Origin: Rallus limicola
Taxonomy: Eukaryota; Chordata; Aves; Gruiformes; Rallidae
Direction: 5' to 3'
Assembly (NCBI GenBank): GCA_022605955.1
Contig: JAKCOZ010000003.1
Location: forward strand, 10,239,331 to 10,303,330
Length of the DNA stretch: 64,000 nt
Shown here: positions 12,053-22,200 of the stretch, piece after piece
Layout of the letters: the number at the start of each line of letters is the position of its first letter
Position numbering within the stretch: position 1 is the first letter of the stretch
Position numbers and translations under genes: made by a program
The notes under the pieces: model-generated
Database searches by the model: none
The model's input: only the letters and a program-made list of their open reading frames with translations
What the model was told of the DNA's origin: nothing

Positions 12053-13006
12053 GTATCTTTATCGATGATCTGGACAAAGGGATTGAGCACACCCTCTAGT
12101 AAGTTCTCAGACAACACCAAGATGCCCAGGAGTGCTGATGTGCTTGAGGGCAGGAACGCTCTACAGAGGCATCTGGACAGGCTGGATCAACAGACAAAGG
12201 CCAACTGACTGAGGTTTGACGAGGCTCAGGACCAGGCCCTGCTTCTGGCTCACAAGCAGCCCACTCAAGGCTACAGGCTTGGGGAAGAGTGGCTGGAAAT
12301 CTGCTGGGGCAAAAGGCCCTGGGGGTGCTGAGTGACAGGTGGCTGAACACGAGCCAGCAGCGTGCCTGGGTGGCCACGGTGGCCAAACAGCATCCTGGCT
12401 GGAATCAGAAACAGTGTGACCAGCAGGACCAGGGAAGTGATCATCCTCTTGTCCTCAACACTGGAGCAGCCACCCCCTCCCCCCCCCCCGCCTCTCCCCC
12501 CTGAGTCCTCTGTTCAGTTTTGGGCCCCTCACTACTAGACAGACATTGAGGTACTGGAGTGTGTCCAGAGAAGGGCAATGAAGCTGCTGAAGGTTCTAGA
12601 GCACAAGTCTCCTGAGTGGCTGAGGGAACTGGGCTTGTTTGGCCTTGAGAAAAGGAAGCTGAGAGGACAACGGATCGCTCTCTACAAGCAGCTGGCAGGA
12701 GGTTGTAGCCAGGTGGGTGTTAGGCTCTTTTCCCAACTAAAGAAGTGATAGGACAAGAGGAAATGGTCTTAAGATGCTCCAGGGCAGGTTTAGATTGGAT
12801 ATAAGGAACAATGTCTTCATCAAAAGAGTTGTCCAGCATTGGAACAAGCTGCCCAGGGAAACAGTGGAGTCGCCAACCCTGGGGATATTTAAAAGATGTG
12901 TAGATGGGGTGCCCAGGGATATGGTGTAGTGGTAGACTTGGCAGTGCTAGCTTAACAACTGGACTTCATAGTCTTTTCCAACGAAAACATTTTTATGGTT
13001 CTATAT
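12053..13006 (+). mobile_element. CR1 retrotransposon (about 0.95 kb, 5'-truncated)
   Basis: It begins within the CR1 reverse-transcriptase ORF (a degenerate IFIDDLDKGIEHT is readable). It then runs through the typical cagagaagggcaatgaagctg and gctgcccagggaaacagtgg segments to the 3' terminus near ttttatggttctat. The frame is broken, so it is a dead copy. Its end lies about 235 bp beyond the actin-like gene stop codon. Confidence 0.9.
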
Positions 13007-13240
13007 GAAAGCCCAATTCTCTTGTTAAAGTGGAAGTTTGTCACCTCTCTGTTGTCTGACCTCATTAAGTACAAAATGCAAAAGAAAATAACCCATTGTT
13101 TCAGGCACACCATACCACAAAAACAGTGCGACTCAAGCAGAAATCTTATAGCAAATCTCTTTGGCAGCAAGAGGTGGAAGGGAGATGCTCTTGAATTCAG
13201 AAAGACACCACCAGTCTTTCCAAGGCATGTACTGTTTTCC

Positions 13241-14365
13241 TCAGAAGCACTTCTTAAAAATGCAGGAAGGACCATGTTCTTCATAGTCATTCCTGTAAAC
13301 CCAGAGGTCCTGGAAAGATTGGAGTGAGGCCAGAATAGACCCGCCAATCCAGGCAGAAAACTTTCTTCCAGGGCATACAGCTGTGCTGAGGTTGTCACTG
13401 GGACACATCCTGGCCAGTTCCATCTGAAAGCGGTGGGCAAAGCCCTCCATCATAGTGCTGCCCCCACACAGCAGGATATTCCCTGTCAATTTTTTGTTGA
13501 TGTCAGCATCACATTTCTTGAGACAGGTGAGTGTCAGCTGCAAGAGCCCTGGCTGCTGCGAGCCAAGTAAGGCTGGGTTGAAGAGCACTTCAGCACAAAG
13601 GAATCTCTCCTTCCCTACAGGGATGACATGTCCATCTGGCAGCTCATAATTCACTTGTTTCTGAACAGGTGAACTCAAGTCCTGCAAGAGGTCCAGGGAA
13701 GTGTAGCAACACTTCTCCTTGAGATCTTGTACAATGTCTAGCTGGTGTTCTGTGAGCACGTGGCCAGACTCACTTAGTAACGCCATGAGATAAGCCGTGA
13801 CATCCAAGCCAGCACAATCCACTCTCCCAGTGATGCTACGTATCACATAGCCTTCATAGATGGGAACCACATGTGAAGCTCCATGGCCACTTTCCACCAC
13901 AAGAGCTGAGGTTTTCCCATAAGAATACATGGATAAAAGGGACTGGTAGGCAATGTGGATGGCAGGTACGTCAAATCCTTCAAATATCATCTGTGCATAT
14001 CTCTCCTTATCAGTGATGGAACACAGGGGAGGCACTGACACCAGAACAGCATGGTCCTCTGGCTGAGTCTTCATCTCTGTCTGGAAAACGTACTTCAAAG
14101 TATCTTGGACACAGTTCCAGTCCAGCACCATGCCACGTTTTACTGGGTTGACGAGGGTTAGAGGTACACTACTGCTCTGAAGGTCTTTTCCAACAAAAGT
14201 TTCTTTTTGACTGCTGCCAGTCTCCCATGTGGGCTTACCAACTGTAGATGAAACAGTGCAGGAAGGCCATGGATCCCCTGCAAAGCCACACTTGAAGTAA
14301 CCTGTGCCAATGTCCACGACTACTGCTCTAGTTCCCTGCATGGCCTTGAGCCTACCCTTGGCCAC
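13241..14365 (-). CDS. ACTL7A: Actin-like protein 7A/7B-type (single exon)
   Basis: An uninterrupted 374-codon frame in one exon encodes a divergent actin fold. Actin motifs seen are phosphate-1 DIGTGYFKCGFAGD, HIAYQSLLSMYSYG, phosphate-2 ESGHGASHVVPIYEGY, the adenosine-site CGGSTMMEGFAHR, GGSILASLQSFQDLWV and a terminal EEHGP...KKCF. The last resembles human ACTL7A, as do VVVDIGTGY and ETFVGKDL. Mammalian ACTL7A and ACTL7B are intronless, testis-specific genes just 3' of ELP1, and this gene holds that position. ACTL7A functions in acrosome and sperm-head structure. The N-terminus is shorter than the 415-435 aa of the mammalian proteins. The second Asp of the actin DSGDG motif is His here (ESGHG), as I recall for mammalian ACTL7 proteins. 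It could equally represent the undivided ACTL7A/7B ancestor. No disabling lesion is seen. Confidence 0.9.
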   Translation of the reverse strand: MAKGRLKAMQGTRAVVVDIGTGYFKCGFAGDPWPSCTVSSTVGKPTWETGSSQKETFVGKDLQSSSVPLTLVNPVKRGMVLDWNCVQDTLKYVFQTEMKTQPEDHAVLVSVPPLCSITDKERYAQMIFEGFDVPAIHIAYQSLLSMYSYGKTSALVVESGHGASHVVPIYEGYVIRSITGRVDCAGLDVTAYLMALLSESGHVLTEHQLDIVQDLKEKCCYTSLDLLQDLSSPVQKQVNYELPDGHVIPVGKERFLCAEVLFNPALLGSQQPGLLQLTLTCLKKCDADINKKLTGNILLCGGSTMMEGFAHRFQMELARMCPSDNLSTAVCPGRKFSAWIGGSILASLQSFQDLWVYRNDYEEHGPSCIFKKCF

Positions 14366-16103
14366 GGGTACGTGGCTGTCCCTTACTGGTTCATACAGCT
14401 TGCACCTGCTGCTGCCGCTCCCACAGGCTGCGGTGACTTCATGTGCGGGACATGCCCCACCACTGCTCCACCCGTGGGCACTGTGCCCCGAGCCCTGGTG
14501 GCAGTGATTCAGCTGATGCCACTGGCTTATGACATCACAGGAAGTCAGGAACCAGTGCTCCTGTACACGTGTGTGGCCATCTCAGCTCAGAGAGCTGCAC
14601 AGAGAGGCTGCCAGTGATTGTGCTCCACTCTGACCTGCTCCGAGAGCCACCAAGGGACATGACAGCCACCCAGCTGTGGCAGGGTGTGGGGCACAAGCAG
14701 TGGGTCTAACTGGGAGGCAGCGTGGCTTTCCCAGCCTGCACCTGCCACACGAGGAAGCCACAGCTCCCAGCACGCACAGCTGCTCTTGGTGCCAGTTACC
14801 GTTGGTCAGCACTGGCACTGATCCACCTCTGGGGCCAAACAAAGCCTGAGTCTGACTGTCAAGAGTCAACCCTTTGACTGGCTGAGCTTTTGTTGTTTAT
14901 TTGTCTGTAAGTTTGGGGTTCTAAATTAAGGTCTGATACTACCAGTGTCAGTAAAAACTGAGGTGTGAGCAGTGTTGATCCTCTCACCCTTACTGTCCAC
15001 TACAGCAACGTCACCTTTTCCAACAGCAACAGGTCACACTTTGCACCATCAGCGTGTCCAGCAACATGCTGTTGCACAGGGGTACAAAGAAAAGCACACC
15101 CTCTTCCCCAGAATACAATACCAAAAGTTTGGAACAGCACTTTCCTCGTGAACTAAAAGCTCTGTGTACTCTTCTACTGAATGCCATTTCACCCACAGGG
15201 CATCTTACAAGTCAAAGCTGGGCTTTGGATGAAATTAAACCTTACAAACCAGTTCTGGACCCAGAAACAGATTCTTATTGCTGTTAGTCTGCTGCCTATC
15301 TTGGAGTTCACATCCTGACAACCATCAAATGAGAGAGGCACACCAAAATTAAACTAAACCACATAATTTCTGTTCTAACCTCAACATATGCAGCCAGGCA
15401 ACTGCAAACCTCACTAGTTCATTATTCTGTGTGCAGTTAAACCAGTTGTTGTGTATTACACAAGTATTTTAATATATAAATGATGAAATACATCCCTGTA
15501 CACAAAAAAGATACTCCCAGAGCCTGAGTAGCAGCTACCCGGGTGAGGGGTAATACCTGCTCCACAGCTAAGGGAAGCTCAGCAGCACTGACCTCTTCAA
15601 GCCACCCTGTGAGCAGTGAGGTGGGATGCTGTCCTGACACTCCTTCCCAAGCACTCCTGTACATTCCTGTGACAGACACCAGTCTCTACAACTTTATCAC
15701 CTCAGAGAGAAACAGGCAGAAGACAGCAAGAGAAAAAACTCTAAATCGTTGTGTTTCTTTCCTTTCTCAGCAGAAACCTAGACCTGGCCTCAGTGCCTTG
15801 GCTTTTCAATCAAAATAAAAAACCACCACTTCCAGACTTTGGTTCACAGGCAGATTAGTGTGACAGTACCACAATAAGGCTGCAAACACACCTTCGGTTC
15901 AGCAGTTACTTTGTCTCATGGTTTATTGGCTTTGAGGGTTTCTTTTTTGTCTAATATGTTACAGAGTTAGTATGCTACTGTTTCCAGGCTCTTTTTTCCC
16001 CACATTGCTTCTGTCATTCCAGTTAACAAAAAACCTGTGTGCCCACTAACATGTTGTGGTCTCTGAAATCTGGAGACAAGTTGTCAGGTGATTTTTTGCA
16101 AAG
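14366..16103. other. Intergenic DNA between actin-like gene and APTX
   Basis: This holds the upstream region of the actin-like gene, moderately GC-rich to about 14.85 kb, and the presumed APTX 3'UTR near its right end. No exon, RNA gene or recognisable repeat is seen. In human, the genes on either side lie on opposite arms of chromosome 9, so a lineage-specific join falls here. Confidence 0.5.
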
Positions 16104-16258
16104 TCACTTTGGCCAATGCTTCCTGAGATGTTCCTTTAACTGTGGGATAGTGGACAGCCCTTGTTTGCAACGATGGCATCTGAGGGGCAGTTTGAGAAGT
16201 TCGGAGACATGATCTTTCACCATCACTTTTCCCTTGCTTCTCACCATCTCTATCACAT
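16104..16258 (-). CDS. APTX: APTX coding exon 7 (terminal), zinc finger
   Basis: It encodes [12 protein letters not shown], then [12 protein letters not shown] and HLRKHWPK before a TGA stop. It carries the C2H2 zinc finger that contacts DNA. The acceptor is gtcccctcacag. Confidence 0.96.
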
Positions 16259-19200
16259 CTGTGAGGGGACAAAATATCCAAAGAGTAAAGAGAGAGACCA
16301 GAGGTATTGGAACCACGTAGCATCATGGAACACATGATACTGTAGTACATAAAACCTTTCACTTATTAGAACAGAACACAGGGCTTACACATTTGTTTGG
16401 AAAAAAGCCGAAAGCCAAACTCCACAAGCAGGACTGCAAGTTATAAAACACCTTTTAAAATCCTTACCTTGAGAGTTTAAGAAGTAGTCTGTAGTAAAAG
16501 AGTTCCAGTGCTTTTTGGTTTTCAGGGCTGGAGAATCAAAATCCTGGCTGATGACATGCAAATGCAGCTGACTGAAACAAATCCATTACATAGGTAAGAG
16601 AAAAGGATAATGTCAGTGCTTGAAGTTCTTTTGCAGCAGTATGAATTGCAAACGTGACTCAGCAGTCAGACCGCCAGCCCTATGGGTCAGTCCTACCAAG
16701 CCTGACCCATGGTGCTGTGACCAAGTCTGTCCTGGCAGCAGTCTCTGATGCAGACTGTTTAAGAGTCAAAATCACTACCCCGTGTATTCCATCGGCCCCT
16801 AATGACAGCGTACATTCCTGCTGGTTCCCAAAAAGGCAAAGACAGCAGTTTTGTAGAGGACCTGAACAGGACTTACCAGTGACTCAAAGCTTCATCCACA
16901 AACTAGCAAAGAGCACTGGCTGCAACACCCACAGGCACTGGATGCTGTGGGGTCTGGAATTACTTATGCCAACGTCTCCAAGCTCAGTATCAGGCAGGGC
17001 TTGATAGGTTTGAGAGTCACTCTCAGATCCCTGATGGGTGCACTGGGAGGGGGGATGCCGTGGTGCTTGGCACTGGCAGTGCTGCCTCTATTGCTGGGCC
17101 TGGACCACAGGCGTACTGCAGTCCCCAAAACAGGCACTTCCACCGGTCCCACAACACCCGTGCAGCCCACCAGGACGTACACAGCAGTGTGCACACAGCC
17201 ACGCTGGAAGGACCTGGACACCCAGCTGCTGCTGGTGTTGAGGAGGATGAGCTGTTCAGCAACACCAAACCAAGTTACAGCCCCGGCCCTGAGCCTGTGC
17301 AACCTGAAGGACAGGGTCCCCACTAGGGACTCCTCTAGGCCTCACCTCATGCTGGGAATGGCATGGTAACCCAGTCTGAACTCCAGGCTCTCTCTGGCAG
17401 GGCACTGTTCGATCATCTTTTGTCCAACTGCATGCATATGTTCCAGGAGTTCAAGATTGTCCCTGGTGACTGACTTCAGGCTTGAAATGGGGTCCCATGG
17501 TAAGATAAGCCAGTGGTAACGTGCTTTGGGATATTTATCCTTGATGACTACAGTCTTCTCATCTTTGTAAACCTTGCAAAACAAGTAACTGTATTATTTA
17601 CCAATTGGAAGTTAAACATCTTATCCCTGTAAGTACTGTACTGGGTGGATTTTGAGGTGTTATCCATCTGCATAATCCTTGTCCCCAAGCACACGTATGT
17701 GTCGCCATGTGGGACTGCCAGGAAAAAAGCCAGGAAAGATTACTAGGTGGAGAGAAAAATCAAACAACAAAGCATTCCACTTCAAGGAGGCCTTCTGCTG
17801 GAACTAAGCTGGCCTAGGATATATACCCTCTTCTGTACCATGCACCAGGCAGCTGGAGAGAGGCTCCAGCCTCCCTCTTTATATACTTTAAAGGAAAAAA
17901 AAAAGTAACCTTTCTATTCTTACACAGCAGTAAGTTAACCATAGCTACAAACATCACAGCACTTGTGCTCAATACAGAGCACACAGAAACCAACCAGGCA
18001 GCCTCATCCCCTTCACCTTTCTGGAGAGAGGCAGAGGCTCAGAGGTGCTACAGGTGTTCAGCCCTGCAGACCTCAGCAGGCACTACAAAGACAGCACTCA
18101 AACCTGAGCTACTGCAGTTCACGCTACCCAGGGAGAACAGATTCCTGTCTACCGCGCCCTTCTTCCCCTGTTTCAATTTCGTTTTGCCTTTTGCAGCAAT
18201 TGAACACAGCTGATGAAGAAAAACAGTAGCAAAGCACAAGGAGGAACAGGGGGGACAACCTGCCCCCAGCAATAGAATTCTGTCAGGTTCTAAAGCAGAA
18301 CCTGCCTGCTGCCTCTGATCTCCCAGCAGCACGTCTGCTGGTGAGAGATGGGGTGACGTCTTTGTCGTCTCTGCTCCTTCTCATGTTCATACACAGAGCT
18401 GACCAACCTTGCTCTTTGGGAAGATAAAAATCAGCACACAAATCAGAGGATTGTTTTTCAGCACAGGACTGGTTCATGTTACCGTATTTTAATATACACT
18501 CCTCAGTGTCTGCATACGCAGCTGGTGTGAATGGGATCACAATCAAGTGTTTTCAGAAGGAACACTGACATATAGTGGATATATGATTAAACAGCAAAGT
18601 TCTACTGAATGTGAGTGTAGTTCAGAACTGCTACTAATAAAGCTAACACAGAGTCACAGTTATGTATGTTCTAACATTCAAAGAACTGCTTTAAAACCAG
18701 TTTATCTTTTGGGGTCAAGAAAACACTGTCTTGCTAAGTACTGTATGAAATTCCACTTACAGGATGAAGATTAAGTTTCAGTTTAAAAATTAATCAAGCA
18801 TTTAAATAGCTTTATCATTCCCCACAGAAAGACTCAGTTGAAACTGTTGGCAATTCCACATGAATGGGTATCCAGTTCTCCTACAACTCTATGAAGTTCA
18901 ACACTTCAAACTTGGATTTAAAGAAAAAAACCAACCTTCTAAAAAAATAAAAATCAAGAAATAGGGACCCTCTAATTAGTTACCAAGGAAATTATTTTTC
19001 AGCCTGAGGGTGATCATCACCTGAAGGGGCCCAATGGAGGCTCTGAGATCTTCATCGTTGGGGGAATCTCAAATCAAAAGATGGACAAAAGCTGGGGCAG
19101 TAACACTGAGCACAATCAGACAGACTCAGTGACCTCCAAAGCTGTTTTCCAACTGAAATCATTCCATAATTTCAAGAACCAAGTATCACAGGTGTCTGTG

Positions 19201-22200
19201 ATATCCATCCTCCTGAACACATACTCTTGCTGAGAAGTATAGAGGGAAAAAACCCATCCCTAATGTTATGGTGGCTACGGAGCAGTCAGGCAGCTAAAAC
19301 CCAAGCTCCAGGGGCCCAAGGTTCAGCCTGCTCTCTGGCAGAGACGGAGGGCATCCTCCCTACTTTGGAGGGAAGCTAAAAAGTTTGGGTTTTAGGAGCT
19401 GTCTATGTATTTGCCATAACTTAAAGTGAAAGCAGGTTGTATACACAGATAGGGAAGTTTCTCTTGGAGCATGGAAAGGAGAAGAGTGCATACACTGCAG
19501 CCACAATAGGCATTAGTCAAATTTCTGCACCTTGAGCCTGATCTCCTGCTTTGAGTTTGCATGGCAAGGTTTTGGTAGCAAAAGGTGGGGCTGCAAGGAG
19601 GCTTTTGCATACAGCTGCTAGAAGCTTCCCCCGTGTCCAACAGAGCCAATGTTAGACAGCTCTGAGATGCACCCACTGCTGGCCAAGGCAAAGCCAATCA
19701 GTGATGGTGGTAGCACCTTTGGTACAATGTATTTAAATAAAAATAAACAAATCCAACAAACTAGGAGCATTGGTAACCAGAGAGAGAAGTAAGATGATGT
19801 GAGAGAAACAAATTGCAGACCCCAGCATCAGTGCAGAAGGCCAGGAGGTGCTCCAGGTGCCAGAGCAGAGATTTCCCTGCAAAGCCTGGAGAACACCGTG
19901 AGGAAGGCTGTCCCCTGCAGCCCGGGAAGGCTGCCAGTGGAGTAGATACCCAGCTGCAGCCCGTGGAGGACCCCACGCTAGAGCAGGTGGAGACACCCAA
20001 AGAGGCTGTGACCCTCATGGAAAGGCTGTGCTGGAGCAAGCTCTTGGCAGGATATGTGGCCCTTCTAGAGAGAGGAGCCAATGCTGGGCAGGTTTGCTGG
20101 CAGGACTTAGGACTCCATGGGGGACCCACGCTGGAGCAGCTGGTGGAGAACTGTTTCTCATGGGAGGAACCCCACACTAGAGCAGGGAAGGAGCATGAGG
20201 AGTCCTCCCTCTAAGGAGGAAGGAGCAGCAGAGACAATGTGTGATGGGCTGACCCCAACCCCCATTCTCTGTTCCCCCTGTGCCACTTCCCTGTGTGGCT
20301 GAAGGCAGTGACAGAGCAGCTTTGGTGGGCACGGGGCCTGCAGCCAGGGTCAATCATCCCACCTCCCCAAAAGCAGCCAGCAGACAACAACAAACAAGCT
20401 GAAGGAAAACCACTATGCAGTCACTTCAGAGAAGCAGAGGAAGGGAGGTGCATCTGGAGAAGGTTAAAAGAAATCACTCAGGAAATTCCTGTTGGCACAA
20501 AGAAATCAGGCAGCAGAGGAGCTAGAGGTTACATTCTGGCAACTGGCACAGGGGTGTAACAGTTAGGAGTCTGCTGGAAAACAGGAAACTGCCCCATGCT
20601 TGGAAATAAGGTGATGCTCACTGCTGGAAAATAGGAACCTCCCTACTTAATCCAGCTTCACACCACACCTCCATTTTAGTTGTTTTCTGCTGAGGAAACA
20701 AAGCAATTGCACTGCTCACCTGCTCTCCCAATGACCTTTTCGAAATCTGCTGGCCCAATCCACCAGTTTAGAGAGCTCAAAGATAATTAAGATAATGACG
20801 TTCTGCAAAATCAGTATAGCAAAGACTCCCAAATTAATGCAGAGAGAGAAGCAAGTACAATTTATCCCCTAAGCAGTATTCCACTGGCTAATCAAATCAT
20901 TAAATTGCAGAAGAAAAAATCGGCTCATTTAACTTTGTTACATGGTGTACAGCTCACCTGCATTTGTGGATCTTGCATGGAGCTCTTTAAACCCTGACTC
21001 CAGTGTCCTAAATGTTCCTAAAGCACAGGAGGAAAAAAATATAAGGGAATTAAGAATCCAATTACAGATTTAAAACCATTATGTACTTTCATTAGCATAC
21101 AACAGTACAATAACAGGTGAATGACAGCTGAACTATTTTCTTTCTATAAATGCCAACCTACCTGCTCCAACTGCCCTCACAAGCCTACCTTTGAAACCTT
21201 TCAACAAGATACTGTTGAGACTGAAAGTGTTGGAAATTTAACAACAGGGATCTCTAGATCTGTTTGAATTTAATAATTTGTCCATGTGTTATGGCACAGC
21301 CCTTGATTGCTATTCACAACTGAAAACTCTCTGCTTCACAGATCACAGGGCCAAAGGACATCGAAGGGTCTCCACTAACTGTCCTGCCACATGCTGCTCT
21401 GCGTAGAATAAAGCAGCGTGGTGTGTGGCCCTGCTCTTGGATGCACTTATCTTTTGGTACTGCACAAGTAGCTTGCACAGAAAATAAGGCAGGAACAGGA
21501 AAATCAAGGCAAAACTAGCGGGTATCTCTTAACTTGCTCATTGAATGGCCCACAGAAGGTGTCTTGGGTGCACTTTTTTCAAAACAGAAATGTTTTATCT
21601 GTTCAGATCACTTTGCAGGCACTATCAACAATGATCTTCATCAAATTCTTACACAAGATGTTCAAACACTATTATAGTGCTGACAGAGAAACAGTGTGAA
21701 TTGCCATGTCTCCTGGCTCATACCACCAGGAATTTGGTCCTAGTTTAGCTATCTTGAGTTCACAAATCAAGTAAGTGGTCAATCCACCACAACCTGGGAT
21801 TGAAATTTGTACTGAGGGGTTTCAATGCTGTGCCTTCTCCTCCAGCAGCTACCCTGTAATAGTTCCAGATGCCCAAAGCAGTCTTTTATTTTGTCCATGC
21901 CAGTAGAACTAAAACATTTTGGCTGGTAATAGTCATTAAGGCAAATGTGGTTCTACCCTAAGGAATGACCAAAGCAGGAGGGCAAAAAAAACAAAGCAAT
22001 TTAAAAGAAAGGGACAGACTGTTCCATTCTCTGTGCCTAAGTTTTATATAGCCACTGCTCCATTAGTAGCACAGGAGAGTTCACCTCAAGATCTAGCACA
22101 GTATCCTCATGTGTGACTCCAGCAATGCTGAGCTCATGTGCACTATCCTAGCAGAACCAGAGATTAAATCCACACTCACTCCAAGCAAGCCCCTCCACAC

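Larger units (their letters stand above)
17573..20957 (-). other. APTX: APTX intron 4
   Basis: This 3.4-kb intron contains an old CR1 3' end (about 19030-19170) and a family A LTR (19547-20361), both plus-oriented and so antisense to APTX. I see no additional exon. Confidence 0.7.

Noticed and set aside
16947..17369. 140-codon plus-strand frame and a 119-codon minus-strand frame
   Set aside because: These lie in APTX intron 5 and overlap exon 5 antisense. No homology is recognised and the exon model explains the conserved part.
19813..20214. 133-codon plus-strand frame with repeated TLEQ modules
   Set aside because: It is the internal repeat core of the family A LTR at 19547-20361, not a gene. 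The same modules occur in broken frames in the other copies.
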